Part shown: positions 27,848-41,263 of the stretch, in pieces
How the letters are laid out: every line of letters begins with the position of its first letter
How positions within the stretch are numbered: position 1 is the stretch's first letter
NCBI RefSeq assembly: GCF_004348975.1
Contig: NZ_SMFP01000002.1
Location: 372,001-436,000 of the forward strand
Origin: Antarcticimicrobium sediminis
GTDB lineage: Bacteria > Pseudomonadota > Alphaproteobacteria > Rhodobacterales > Rhodobacteraceae
Reading direction: 5' to 3'
DNA length: 64,000 nt
Program-made: the position numbers and the translations under genes
The notes under the pieces: generated by a model
Database searches by the model: none
Told to the model about the DNA's origin: nothing
The model's input: only the letters and a program-made list of their open reading frames with translations

Positions 27848-28903
27848 ATGAAACTGAGCGATTTTGATTTCGACCTGCCCGAACGGCTGATTGCGACTCG
27901 CCCGGCGGTGCCGCGCAGCTCTGCGCGGCTGCTGGTCTCTGCCGGGGGGGCGATCACCGACGCCCATGTGGGCGATCTGCCCGACTGGCTGCGCCCCGGC
28001 GATAGGCTGGTGCTGAATGACACCCGCGTGATCCCGGCGCGCCTGAGCGGAGAGCGTCCGCGCAGCGGCGCCCAGGGCGACACCCGCGCCCGGATCGAGG
28101 TGACGCTGCTGGAGCCGCGCGCCGATGGTACATGGGCGGCCCTGCTGAAGCCGTTGAAAAAGATCCGCGTCGGTGAAGCCATCCTGTTTTCCGCCGGGTT
28201 GAGCGCCACCCTGGACGCCGTGGCCGAGGGGCAGGGGCTGCTGCGATTCAATCTTGTGGGCGAGGATTTCGATGCAGCGCTGGCCGAGGCTGGCGCGATG
28301 CCGTTGCCGCCCTATATCGCCGCCAAACGCCCGGCGGATGAGCAGGACAAGACCGATTACCAGACCGTCTGGGCGAAACACTCTGGCGCGGTGGCGGCGC
28401 CGACAGCCTCGCTTCATTTCGACGCCGAGCTGTTGGACAAGCTGCGCCACATGGGGGTCGCGTTCACCTATGTCACCCTGCATGTAGGGGCGGGCACCTT
28501 TCTGCCGGTGAAGGTGGACGATGTCACCACCCACCGCATGCATGCGGAATGGGGGCAGGTGAGCGAAGACGCCGCGGCGCAGATCGCTGCGACCAAGGCG
28601 GCGGGCGGCCGGGTGATCCCGGTGGGCACCACTGCGCTGCGCCTGATCGAGACCGCGGCGCGCGGCGGCCAGATCGCGCCGTGGGAAGGGGAGACCGACA
28701 TCTTCATCTATCCGGGGTTCGAGTTTCGCGTGACCGATGCGCTGGTGACCAATTTTCACCTGCCGAAATCGACCCTTCTGATGCTGGTCTCGGCCCTGAT
28801 CGGGTCTGAGCGCATCCGCGATATCTATGATCACGCCGTCGCCGAGGGCTATCGCTTTTTCTCTTATGGCGATGCGTCGCTGCTGCTTCCTGATCCGCGC
28901 TGA
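27848..28903 (+). CDS. queA: tRNA preQ1(34) S-adenosylmethionine ribosyltransferase-isomerase
   Basis: QueA moves the ribosyl part of S-adenosylmethionine to preQ1 at the tRNA wobble position, giving epoxyqueuosine. The 351 residues start [16 protein letters not shown] and contain [32 protein letters not shown] and [12 protein letters not shown]-like segments ([16 protein letters not shown]). The ATG at 27848 gives the family length; the open frame reaches back to 27824. It lies 46 bases after the AsmA-like gene on the same strand. Confidence 0.95.
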   Translation: MKLSDFDFDLPERLIATRPAVPRSSARLLVSAGGAITDAHVGDLPDWLRPGDRLVLNDTRVIPARLSGERPRSGAQGDTRARIEVTLLEPRADGTWAALLKPLKKIRVGEAILFSAGLSATLDAVAEGQGLLRFNLVGEDFDAALAEAGAMPLPPYIAAKRPADEQDKTDYQTVWAKHSGAVAAPTASLHFDAELLDKLRHMGVAFTYVTLHVGAGTFLPVKVDDVTTHRMHAEWGQVSEDAAAQIAATKAAGGRVIPVGTTALRLIETAARGGQIAPWEGETDIFIYPGFEFRVTDALVTNFHLPKSTLLMLVSALIGSERIRDIYDHAVAEGYRFFSYGDASLLLPDPR

Positions 28904-29080
28904 GCCAGTGGGCAAGGCTTGCACGAGGGGGCAAAGGCGGGGTAGGCGTTGGGGAACCTGCGCATTCGAGGCCGCTTTGCCTGAATGCGACATTGCCCAT
29001 GTCGCGGATAGGGCTGACGCCGCTGTCTCCCCCCCGTAGCTGGGGCGGACGGTTCGGCGCGAAACAGAAAGGCTTCCCCT

Positions 29081-30361
29081 GTGAAACAAGTTCTGTCGAG
29101 TGCCTGGGCGCTGCTTTTGGGAATGGGGCTGTTGATGATCGGCAACGGCCTGCAGGGCACCCTTTTGGGGGTCCGGGGCGGGATTGAAGGGTTCACCACC
29201 TTTCAGATGTCCATCGTCATGTCGGCCTATTTCCTGGGCTTTCTGGGTGGATCAAAGCTTGCGCCCGAGATGATCCGGCGGGTTGGGCATGTGCGGGTCT
29301 TTGCCGCGCTGGCCTCGTTCATATCGGCTGTGATGATCCTGTATCCGACCTTTGCCGATCCGTTTGCCTGGTCGCTGGGCCGGGTTGTGATCGGGTTCTG
29401 TTTTTCGGGCGTTTATGTGACGGCGGAAAGCTGGCTCAACAATGCCTCGGACAATGAAAACCGGGGCAAGGCGCTGTCGCTGTACATGATCGTGCAGATG
29501 GCGGGCGTCGTCACGGCGCAGGCGATGATGCTGTTGGGCGATCCGGCGGGCTATGACACCTTTGTGCTGGCCTCGGTGCTGATTTCGGTCTCTTTCGCGC
29601 CAATTCTGCTGTCGATCAGCCCAACCCCGGCGTTTGACACCACCAAGCCGATGAACCTCAAGCAGTTGATGCAAACCTCGCCGTTGGGCTGCGTCGGCAT
29701 GTTCCTGATGGGCAGCGTCTTTGCCGCGCAATTCGGGATGAGCGCGGTCTATGGCGCCAAGGTCGGTTTGAGCGTGGCCGAGATTTCCGGTTTTGTCGCT
29801 ACCTTCTATGTCGGGGCGCTGCTGCTGCAATATCCGCTGGGCTGGCTGTCGGACCGGATGGATCGCCGGTTGCTGATCCTGATGGTCGCGGCCGCCGCCG
29901 GTGTCGGCGCGGTGCTGGGGATGATCTTTGGCGGGATCTATATCATGCTGCTGGCCTCGGCGTTTCTGGTGGGAGGGATGACCAACCCGCTGTATTCGCT
30001 GCTGATCGCCCATACCAATGATTATCTGGAACATGACGACATGGCGGCGGCCTCTGGCGGGTTGATCTTTATCAACGGGCTGGGCGCCATCGCCGGGCCG
30101 CTGATCACCGGTTGGCTGATGGGCGACGACGTGTTCGGCGCGCCGGGCTTCTTCATGCTGATGGCGCTGCTGCTGTTCGCGCTGGCGGGCTATGCGCTGT
30201 ATCGCACCACCCAGCGCCCGGCGGTGCCGATCGAGGATACCGGCAGCTATGCGCCGATGTCCCCGAGCTCCACCCCGGTGGCTGTCGAGGTGGCGCAGGA
30301 ATTCGCGATCGAGACCGAACAGGACGCCCAAGACGCCCAAGACGCGAGCGACGCGGCCTGA
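29081..30361 (+). CDS. MFS transporter
   Basis: A 426-residue major facilitator with about 12 transmembrane helices. The loop after the seventh or eighth helix reads GWLSDRMDRRLL, the MFS signature. It belongs to the YfkF/YcaD-like group by its N-terminal pattern (MGLLMIGNGLQGTLLGVRG), whose substrate is unknown. It uses a GTG start. The cytoplasmic C-terminal tail is acidic and ends in a short DAQDAQDA repeat. The 177 bases upstream show no gene. Confidence 0.88.
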   Translation: MKQVLSSAWALLLGMGLLMIGNGLQGTLLGVRGGIEGFTTFQMSIVMSAYFLGFLGGSKLAPEMIRRVGHVRVFAALASFISAVMILYPTFADPFAWSLGRVVIGFCFSGVYVTAESWLNNASDNENRGKALSLYMIVQMAGVVTAQAMMLLGDPAGYDTFVLASVLISVSFAPILLSISPTPAFDTTKPMNLKQLMQTSPLGCVGMFLMGSVFAAQFGMSAVYGAKVGLSVAEISGFVATFYVGALLLQYPLGWLSDRMDRRLLILMVAAAAGVGAVLGMIFGGIYIMLLASAFLVGGMTNPLYSLLIAHTNDYLEHDDMAAASGGLIFINGLGAIAGPLITGWLMGDDVFGAPGFFMLMALLLFALAGYALYRTTQRPAVPIEDTGSYAPMSPSSTPVAVEVAQEFAIETEQDAQDAQDASDAA

Positions 30362-30465
30362 TGTCGCACGGTTTATTGCCGCTGTTGCAAATCGTTACTG
30401 TATTTCCCGCACAAACCCTTCTTACAGTGGGTGTTACGCTGAAACGGCAGAAGGGGAGTGAGGGG

Positions 30466-31044
30466 ATGGTTGGTCCTGAGGAGATTCTGAGTTTCTGGCT
30501 GGACGAGGTCGGGCCAAAGGGGTGGTACGCGCAGGACGATGCGTTGGATGCCGCGATCCGGGACCGCTTTGGCGTCACATGGGAGGGGGCCAGTGCCGGG
30601 CAATTTTCGTTCTGGCTGACCTATCCCAGCGGTGCGCTGGCCTATCTCATTCTTACGGATCAGTTCCCGCGCAACATGTTCCGGGGCGAGGGCAAGGCGT
30701 TTTCCACCGACCGTGCGGCGCTCGCCGCCGCGAAATCGGCGATCGACAAATGCTGGGACATGAAGATTGACGAACCGGCGCGCCAGTTCTTTTACCTGCC
30801 GCTGATGCATTCGGAAAACCTGTGCGATCAGGATCGCTGTGTCCGGCTGCTGTGCGAGCGGATGCCGGAAACCGGCGCGTCGAACCTGTTGCATGCCCGC
30901 GCCCATCGCGAGGTGATCCGCCGCTTTGGTCGCTTCCCCTATCGCAACGTGGCGCTGTCGCGCGCGATGACCGGGCCTGAGGCGGCCTATGTCTCTGACG
31001 GCGGCTATGGCGTGACCATGCGAGAGCTTCAGGCCGCGTCCTGA
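30466..31044 (+). CDS. DUF924 family protein
   Basis: A 192-residue soluble all-helical protein of the DUF924/COG3803 family, with motifs EEILSFWLDEVGP, LTDQFPRNMFRG, FFYLPLMHSE and FGRFPYRN. The function is unknown. I start at ATG 30466, which has AAGGGGAGTGAGGGG in front and gives the family length. The longer open frame back to 30112 lies inside the MFS gene. Confidence 0.87.
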   Translation: MVGPEEILSFWLDEVGPKGWYAQDDALDAAIRDRFGVTWEGASAGQFSFWLTYPSGALAYLILTDQFPRNMFRGEGKAFSTDRAALAAAKSAIDKCWDMKIDEPARQFFYLPLMHSENLCDQDRCVRLLCERMPETGASNLLHARAHREVIRRFGRFPYRNVALSRAMTGPEAAYVSDGGYGVTMRELQAAS

Positions 31045-31070
31045 GCCGGGGCGGTGACGCCTCTGTGAGA

Positions 31071-31113
31071 CAGGTGCATTCGCCGCAGATCTTCGCTGCG
31101 GTGGGAATGCCTG
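31071..31113 (+). other. long hairpin between DUF924 and lpd
   Basis: GCATTC and CCGCAG pair with CTGCGG and GAATGC in a nested stem, with CAGG/CCTG at the base. A weak T-run follows. It may terminate the DUF924 transcript upstream of the lpd promoter region. Confidence 0.5.
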
Positions 31114-31140
31114 TTTGCGCCCATTGATGTGCGTTCCGGA

Positions 31141-31160
31141 ATAGTTTAATGGTGAACTAG
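31141..31160. promoter_or_regulatory. dyad operator upstream of lpd
   Basis: ATAGTTTA-ATGG-TGAACTAG matches the pdhA upstream dyad ATAGTTTA-GCGT-TAAACTAT in 14 of 16 arm positions with the same 4-base spacer. It lies 29 bases before the lpd ATG, so it probably overlaps the promoter or the start of the transcript. Confidence 0.6.
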
Positions 31161-31189
31161 TTTTTCAACGGCGGTGCCGAGGGGATGTC

Positions 31190-32599
<1,410 letters not shown>

Positions 32600-32771
32600 T
32601 GAGGGGCGGTTTCGTCGTGGGGGGGGCGCCTTTGGCGCCTGCCTCTGGCGGGGATATTTGCAGTGAAAGGAAAAGCCGGGCTTTGGGGGGCGCTGCGAGG
32701 TCGTTCTTTTCTAGACCGGGCGCGCGGGCCGTGGTTTCCTGGCGGTCAGGTAGCGGGGGCAGGGGGCATCA
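32600..32771. other. lpd-methyltransferase spacer with palindrome
   Basis: No gene is visible. GGCGCC-TTT-GGCGCC (32625-32639) followed by a GCCTCTGGCGGGGATATTT segment resembles short interspersed hairpin sequences that I recall after genes in Rhodobacteraceae. No second copy was noticed in this window. Confidence 0.4.
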
Positions 32772-33329
32772 GTGGCAAGTCTGAATCGCATCGCAATGGG
32801 CCGCGCCAGCCGAGGGATGATCCGGGCACTGGGCCCCGATCTGGAGGTGGCCGAGATCTCAGGCAAATGGGGGCGGATGTTCGAGTTCGCCTCTTACCGG
32901 CAATTCAATTATCCTGAGTTTGATATTTGCGCCGCCCCGTTCACCGATGCGGCGGAGGAGGTACTGCAGTTCGACCTGATCCTTGCCAATCAGGTCTGGG
33001 AGCATCTGGATCGCCCCTATCGCGCGACCCAGAACGTGCGTGAGATGCTGCGCCCCGGCGGGCATTTCTGGCTTGCGGTGCCGTTCTTCATCCCGTTCCA
33101 CGCCGCGCCGGCAGATTGTTCGCGCTGGTCGGCCCGGGGGCTGAAGAACCTGTTGATCGAATGCGGCTTTGACGAGGATCAGATCCAGGCCGAGCAATGG
33201 GGCAACCGCAACGCCGCCCTGCGCAATATGGAAGAGAGTTGGCCGCCGAAATTCGACCCCGAGCACGACACGCTGAAGAACGATCCCGAGATGCCGATCT
33301 GTGCTTGGGCGATGGCGCGCAAGGGGTGA
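32772..33329 (+). CDS. class I SAM-dependent methyltransferase-like protein
   Basis: A 185-residue protein with the central part of a class I methyltransferase fold: FDLILANQVWEHL (motif IV region), MLRPGGHFWLAVPFF (post-motif) and a helix-rich end. The typical glycine-rich motif I is poorly preserved (LEVAEISGKWGR), so SAM binding is uncertain. It starts at GTG 32772 behind AGGGGGCATCA. The substrate is unknown; homologues often modify sugars or small molecules. Confidence 0.75.
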   Translation: MASLNRIAMGRASRGMIRALGPDLEVAEISGKWGRMFEFASYRQFNYPEFDICAAPFTDAAEEVLQFDLILANQVWEHLDRPYRATQNVREMLRPGGHFWLAVPFFIPFHAAPADCSRWSARGLKNLLIECGFDEDQIQAEQWGNRNAALRNMEESWPPKFDPEHDTLKNDPEMPICAWAMARKG

Positions 33330-33349
33330 GCGCTGCGGGTGAGGGCGGC

Positions 33350-33709
33350 TTAGCCGCGCTCGATCTCGCCGCCCGCCCGCACCCAATGACCCAGCCCGCC
33401 GATGTTGTGCACATCACTGTAGCCAAGTTGCGCCATGATCGACGCCGCCGCGTTCGAGCGCGCGCCGCTGGCGCAATACAGCGCGATCTTGGCCTCTGGC
33501 GTCAGTTCCGGGCGGTAATCGGGATGCTTCGGATCGGCCATGTCGCGCAGCCGCATTAGCGGGATATGCAGCGCGCCCTTGGCCTTGCCCGACATCGCCA
33601 ACTCCCCGTGATCGCGCACGTCGATCACGATGACGCTGCCGTCCTTTGCCCCTGCTACAGCCTCTTGCGGGCTAAGGCCGCGACTGCTGGCCCGTCTGAA
33701 CAAGAACAT
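33350..33709 (-). CDS. rhodanese-like sulfurtransferase domain protein
   Basis: A 119-residue single-domain rhodanese. It has the entry motif VIVIDVRDHGEL and the active-site loop CASGARS, with the catalytic Cys in front of a Gly/Ser-rich loop, and GGLGHWVRAGG near the end. It may carry sulfane sulfur in the cytoplasm. I start at ATG 33709 behind AAAGGATCGCA. The open frame extends 36 codons further, into the uvrA control region. Confidence 0.85.
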   Translation of the reverse strand: MFLFRRASSRGLSPQEAVAGAKDGSVIVIDVRDHGELAMSGKAKGALHIPLMRLRDMADPKHPDYRPELTPEAKIALYCASGARSNAAASIMAQLGYSDVHNIGGLGHWVRAGGEIERG

Positions 33710-33811
33710 TGCGATCCTTTCTATCTGATACAGCCGATTCAGCGACCGATAGCCGCCCATATAACATTCGATAAATAGAATACAAAGATTGAATGCCCTG
33801 AAATGGCGCGC

Positions 33812-33826
33812 GTTCATATTTTGTTC
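33812..33826 (+). promoter_or_regulatory. LexA (SOS) box upstream of uvrA
   Basis: GTTC-ATATTTT-GTTC matches the alphaproteobacterial LexA site GTTC-N7-GTTC exactly and lies 64 bases upstream of the uvrA ATG. uvrA is a known SOS gene in Rhodobacter relatives. Confidence 0.85.
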
Positions 33827-33889
33827 GCTTTTTCCGGTTGGAGACTCGCCGCGACTCCCCTATTTCATAGGCAGTGGTGCGGGGGCGAT

Positions 33890-36753
<2,864 letters not shown>

Positions 36754-36754
<1 letters not shown>

Positions 36755-37644
36755 TGTCCGGGGGGCTGGCGCTGGCGCTTGGCTCTGGCGGCGCACGCGG
36801 CTGGGTCCACATCGGTGTGCTGCGCGAGTTGGAGGCGCAGGGGGTGGCGCCCGCGATGGTTGCGGGCTGCTCCATGGGGGCGCTGGTCGGCGCGGCATGG
36901 GCCGCTGGCAAACTGGATGCGCTGGAAGACTGGGCGCGGGATCTGAGCAGCACCAGCTTTATGGGGATGATCGATCTGCGGCTTGATCGCAGCGGGCTGA
37001 TGCGAGGCGCGGCGATCATGGACTTGCTGCGGGATCTTGGCCTGCCCGAGACCATCGAAGAGCTGAAATACCCCTTCATCGCGGTGGCCACCGACATGCA
37101 AACCGGGCGCGAGGTCTGGTTGCGCAAGGGGTCTCTGGCGGATGCCGTGCGCGCCTCGGTCTCGCTGCCGGCAATCCTGCGACCGCACCGGATCGACGGG
37201 CGCTGGCTGTTGGATGGCGGCTTGATCAACCCGGTGCCGGTTTCTGCCGCGCGCGCGCTGGGGGCGCGGCGAATTCTTTCGGTCAATCCCAATGACAAGG
37301 CGGGCGGGCCGCTTTGGGCGCCGAGCGAAGGCAAGCTTTGGACCGCGTTGCAGGCCCCGGAGTTTCTGGAAAAACTGCCCGACCCGCTGCGCCGCCTGTT
37401 GCCGGATCGTGACGAGGGGCCCGCCGAGCCGACTTATTTTGACGTGGTCTCGGCCTCGATTGATGTGTTGACGGAGTTTCTGCGCAAAAGCCGAGAGGCC
37501 GCCGACCCCGCCGATCTGGCACTGGCGGCCGACCTTACCGATATGTCGACGCTGGAATTTTACCGCGCCAACCATGCGATCGAGGAGGGCACGCGGATCA
37601 CCCGCGCCGCACATGATCGCATCGCGGCGCTTTGCACCGACTAG
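36754..37644 (+). CDS. patatin-like phospholipase family protein (RssA-like)
   Basis: A 296-residue patatin-fold lipid acyl hydrolase with no signal peptide. It has the oxyanion motif GSGGARGWVHIG, the nucleophile elbow GCSMG (GxSxG) and the catalytic Asp in DGGLINPVPV. All catalytic residues are present. It resembles RssA/YchK and NTE-type esterases. The ATG overlaps the uvrA stop (TGATG); GTG 36751 is also possible. It is translationally coupled to uvrA and may share its SOS promoter. Confidence 0.88.
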
Positions 37645-37651
37645 AGATGCC

Positions 37652-37852
37652 TCAATCCGCCTCGTTCGTGCTCATGTTCAGGCGGGAATAGATCGGGCAG
37701 GTGCCCAGAAGCCCCGAGGCCATCGCCACCAGACCGAACAGAAGAAGCCAGCTGAACGGCGCAGGGGCGATCACCGTATAGAGGATCAACATCGCCGCCC
37801 CCAGCAGGATGCGCCCGATCCGGTCGATATTACCCAGATTGCTGTTAAACAT
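37652..37852 (-). CDS. DUF2892 (YgaP-like) small membrane protein
   Basis: A 66-residue protein with MFNSNLGNIDRIGRILLGAA and two hydrophobic helices separated by a short turn, then GLLGTCPIYSRL with a single Cys. This is the DUF2892 pattern found alone or attached to rhodanese in YgaP. Its function is unknown, possibly linked to sulfur handling. I start at ATG 37852 behind GGTGAAAGGGACCGC. It ends seven bases after the convergent patatin gene. Confidence 0.85.
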   Translation of the reverse strand: MFNSNLGNIDRIGRILLGAAMLILYTVIAPAPFSWLLLFGLVAMASGLLGTCPIYSRLNMSTNEAD

Positions 37853-38003
37853 TGCGGTCCCTTTCACCAGCCATACATGCTGATGTGATTTGACCGCAGG
37901 GCGCTTAATGGAGGGTAAAGACCGGCCCATGGGGGGCGAGAAAATATAGACAATTCATATCAAACTGGATGCGGCAGGGACGTGCGCCCCCGCCGCAACT
38001 TGG

Positions 38004-39938
38004 TTATTCGGAGTGGCCGCGTTTTTCAAACCGGGGCAGCATGGCGCTGAAATCCATGCCCTTGCCATCCTCGTTCTCGACGAACTGCGCATAAAGCGCC
38101 TGTGCCAAGGCGCCCATCGGCGTATCTGCATCGGCGCTTTCGGCGGCTTGCTGGCTCAAACGCAGATCCTTGAGCATCAGATCGGCGGCAAACCCGGGTT
38201 TGTAATCGTTGTCCGCCGGAGATTGCGGGCCGACACCGGGGGCCGGGCAATAGGCGTTCATCGTCCAGCTATAGCCCGAGGAGGTCGACACGACGTCGAA
38301 CATCTTTTGCCGGTCCAGACCCAGCTTGTCGGCCAGCGCAAAGGCTTCGCAGGTGGCGATCATGGTCACGCCAAGGATCATGTTGTTGCAGATCTTGGCA
38401 GACTGTCCGGCCCCGGCCGCGCCGCAATGCACGGCCTTTTGGCCCATGATGTCAAACAGCGGTTTGGCCTTGGCAAAGGCCGCATCCGAGCCACCGGCCA
38501 TGAAGGTCAGCGTGCCGCCACTGGCGCCACCTGTGCCACCGGACACCGGCGCGTCCACCGCCAGCAGCCCGGCTTCCTCGGCCTGTTGCGCCACGGCACG
38601 GGCGCTGTCCACGTCAACGGTCGAGCAATCGACAAAGGTCGCGCCCTTGTCCATCGCCGGGATGATGTCGGCGGCTACCGCCCGCAGAATTTGTCCGTTG
38701 GGCAGCATGGTGATCACCACGTCGGCGCCCTTGGCGGCCTCGGCGGCAGAGCCTGCCATCTTCACGCCTGCGATCGTGACATCGGCCATGTCGAACCCGG
38801 TCACGTCATGCCCGGCCTTGGCCAGATTGGCCGCCATCGGCCCACCCATATTGCCCAAGCCAATAAACCCGATTTTCATCTGTCTGTTCTCCCCTTCGAA
38901 TGTCAACGCATCGGCCCCCAGCGGGGCCAGCATGTGGTTCAACACGGCATCGGGCACGGCCTCAGGTCCGGTATCCCCGGCGTACTGCCACTTTGGATTG
39001 CGGTCCTTGTCGATGATCTGGGCGCGAATGCCCTCCAGAAAATCGCCATCCTCCATCGACCGCCAGGTAAAGCGGTATTCCAGATCCAGCGCCTGCCGGA
39101 TCGTGGCATCCTCGGCCCGGAGCCGTCGCAGCATCTCGACCGTGCAGGCCATCGACAGCGGCGCATTGCGCGCCAGAACCGCACGGGTTTTCTGTGCGAA
39201 GTCACTGTCGTCCGCGCTGAGCGAGTCCAGGATGGCCTGCAGCGATCCACCCCCGAAATGGCGATCAATATCAGCGCGCATCTCGCCCAGTGACGACGGC
39301 GGGGCGGGCAGGGCATGTGCGGCCACATGGGCAATGTCGCCGCTGGCCTCCAGCATTTCGATCAGGTCGGCCCATTTCTCGCGCGGGATGAAATGATCGG
39401 CAAAGCCGGCCAGAATCGCGTCACCCGCCGCCATGCGCCCGGCGGTCAGGCCCAGATACTCGCCCAGATATCCCGGTGCGCGCGACAGCAGATGGCAGCC
39501 CCCCACATCCGGTATCAGCCCGATGCCACATTCGGGCATCGCGATGCGGGTGCTGTCATCCACCACCCGGTGCCCACCGTGGCAGCCGATGCCGACCCCG
39601 CCGCCCATGGTGAACCCCTGCATGAGGCTGACCACCGGCTTGGGAAATTCCGCGATAAAGGCGTTGAGCCGATACTCGTCGCGCCAGAACCGGCGGGCAT
39701 AGGCGAAATCGCCCTTGGTGCCGGTGTCGTACAGCGCGGCGATGTCGCCACCGGCACAGAATGCCTTGTCGCCCTGCGCGTCGATCACAACCAGCGCCAC
39801 CTCATCATCGTCGCGCCACTGCCGCATCGCCGCATCAACGGCCATGCACATGTCATAGCTCATGGCGTTGAGCGCCTGCGGGCGGGTAAAGGTGATGCGC
39901 CCGGCGCGACCGGTGATGCGGATGTCGATATCGCTCAT
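38004..39938 (-). CDS. fused 3-hydroxyisobutyryl-CoA hydrolase / 3-hydroxyisobutyrate dehydrogenase
   Basis: One 644-residue ORF covers two consecutive steps of valine breakdown. Residues 1-353 are a crotonase-fold hydrolase (FCAGGDIAALYD, MGGGVGIGCHG, MPECGIGLIPDVGG). From residue 354 a complete MmsB-type dehydrogenase follows (MKIGFIGLGNMGGPMAANL, then DAPVSGGTGGASGGTLTFMAGG and the catalytic Lys region GQSAKICNNM). No stop separates them; the joint reads ADALTFEGENRQ-MKIG. GGGGAG lies just before the internal ATG (38879), so MmsB may also be made separately. A real fusion or a lost stop are both possible. Confidence 0.85.
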   Translation of the reverse strand: MSDIDIRITGRAGRITFTRPQALNAMSYDMCMAVDAAMRQWRDDDEVALVVIDAQGDKAFCAGGDIAALYDTGTKGDFAYARRFWRDEYRLNAFIAEFPKPVVSLMQGFTMGGGVGIGCHGGHRVVDDSTRIAMPECGIGLIPDVGGCHLLSRAPGYLGEYLGLTAGRMAAGDAILAGFADHFIPREKWADLIEMLEASGDIAHVAAHALPAPPSSLGEMRADIDRHFGGGSLQAILDSLSADDSDFAQKTRAVLARNAPLSMACTVEMLRRLRAEDATIRQALDLEYRFTWRSMEDGDFLEGIRAQIIDKDRNPKWQYAGDTGPEAVPDAVLNHMLAPLGADALTFEGENRQMKIGFIGLGNMGGPMAANLAKAGHDVTGFDMADVTIAGVKMAGSAAEAAKGADVVITMLPNGQILRAVAADIIPAMDKGATFVDCSTVDVDSARAVAQQAEEAGLLAVDAPVSGGTGGASGGTLTFMAGGSDAAFAKAKPLFDIMGQKAVHCGAAGAGQSAKICNNMILGVTMIATCEAFALADKLGLDRQKMFDVVSTSSGYSWTMNAYCPAPGVGPQSPADNDYKPGFAADLMLKDLRLSQQAAESADADTPMGALAQALYAQFVENEDGKGMDFSAMLPRFEKRGHSE

Positions 39939-39948
39939 CCCGGCATCC

Positions 39949-41091
39949 TCAACGGTTGGCCAGCATGTGGCGGGCCACGATCATCCGCATGATCTCGTTG
40001 GTGCCCTCAAGGATCTGGTGCACCCGCAGATCGCGCACCAACTTCTCGATGCCATAGTCGGCCAGATAGCCATAGCCGCCATGCAGTTGCAGGCATTGAT
40101 CGACAATCTTCGATCCGGCCTCGGTCACGAATTTCTTCGCCATGGCACAGAACTTGGAGGCATCCGGCGCGCCTTGGTCCAGTTTCCATGCCGCCTGCCG
40201 CAGGAAGGTGCGCGCGGCCTGAAGCTCGATCTCCATATCGGCCAGACGGAATTGCAGCGCCTGAAACTGGTCGATGCTTTTGCCGAACGCCTTGCGATCA
40301 CCCATATAGGCCAGCGTCAGGTTCAGGGCGGTCTGCGCCGCGCCCAGCGAGCAGGCCGAGATGTTCAGCCGTCCGCCATCAAGCCCCATCATGGCGTATT
40401 TGAAGCCATCGCCCTCGGTGCCGATCAGGTTGCCGGCAGGGATCTTGCAATCGTCGAACTGGACCTGCGCGGTGGGTTGGCTGCGCCAGCCCATCTTTTC
40501 CTCGAGCGCGCCGAAACTCAGCCCCGCTGTGCCGTCCTCGACATAGACGCTGGAGATGCCCTTGGGCCCGTCTTCGCCAGTGCGCACCATGCAGACATAG
40601 GCATCCGAATAGCCGCCGCCCGAGATGAACGCCTTGGTGCCGTTCAGGGTATAGCCCTCGTTGGATTTCTCCGCCCGCGTCTTCAACGCGGCGGCGTCCG
40701 ATCCAGACCCCGGTTCGGTCAGGCAATAGCTCAGCACCGTGTTCAGGCTAAGCACGCCGGGCATGACCCGCGCCTTCAACTCGTCGCTGCCGAAACTGTC
40801 CAGCATCTTGGCGCACATGTTGTGGATCGACAGAAAGGCCGCCACCGAGGGGCAGGCCATGCTCAGCGCCTCGAACACCAATGTTGCATCCAACCGGCCC
40901 AGACCGGCGCCGCCGGACTCTTCCGAGACATAAAGCCCGCCAAACCCCAGTTCGCCGACCTGCGGCCAAAGCTCCTTGGGAATGGTGCCCTGTGCCTCCC
41001 AGGTGCGGGCATGCGGGGCGATCTGGTCCTGGCCAAACGCATGGGCCATGTCAAAAATCGCGGTCTGTTCTTCTGTCAGTGCAAAATCCAC
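39949..41091 (-). CDS. isobutyryl-CoA dehydrogenase
   Basis: A 380-residue acyl-CoA dehydrogenase. YCLTEPGSGSDAAALKT is the FAD/substrate motif, and LHGGYGYLADYGIEKLVRD and ILEGTNEIMRMIV carry the C-terminal signature, with the catalytic Glu expected in EGTNE. The HNMCAKM segment is typical of isobutyryl-CoA dehydrogenases. Together with the fused hydrolase-dehydrogenase 10 bases downstream it covers valine degradation, so the substrate call is well supported by context. Confidence 0.9.
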   Translation of the reverse strand: MDFALTEEQTAIFDMAHAFGQDQIAPHARTWEAQGTIPKELWPQVGELGFGGLYVSEESGGAGLGRLDATLVFEALSMACPSVAAFLSIHNMCAKMLDSFGSDELKARVMPGVLSLNTVLSYCLTEPGSGSDAAALKTRAEKSNEGYTLNGTKAFISGGGYSDAYVCMVRTGEDGPKGISSVYVEDGTAGLSFGALEEKMGWRSQPTAQVQFDDCKIPAGNLIGTEGDGFKYAMMGLDGGRLNISACSLGAAQTALNLTLAYMGDRKAFGKSIDQFQALQFRLADMEIELQAARTFLRQAAWKLDQGAPDASKFCAMAKKFVTEAGSKIVDQCLQLHGGYGYLADYGIEKLVRDLRVHQILEGTNEIMRMIVARHMLANR

Positions 41092-41118
41092 GCTGCGCCT
41101 CCCGTCGGTCGTGTTTAA

Positions 41119-41134
41119 TTGAACGTTCGTTTTA
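41119..41134. promoter_or_regulatory. candidate TetR-type dyad in the isobutyryl-CoA dehydrogenase promoter
   Basis: TTGAACG-TT-CGTTTTA resembles a TetR-type operator with 5 of 7 arm bases paired. A second inverted repeat, TGCAAA-CCCGA-TTTGCA (41175-41191), lies 41 bases further upstream. Neither is tied to a known regulator here. Confidence 0.35.
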
Positions 41135-41263
41135 TTATTAGCCTTTGCAGAACCGGACGTACAAGTACCATTGCTGCAAACCCGATTTGCACGAATGCCG
41201 TTGTCTGGTCCGATCTTGTCTCAGGAAACTCTTGCAAGATGATTGCAGATCGCCGGGGTGCGG

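Noticed and set aside
30112-30465. Long N-terminal extension of the DUF924 gene
   Set aside because: It lies inside the MFS gene and the DUF924 domain begins at 30466 behind a good ribosome-binding site.
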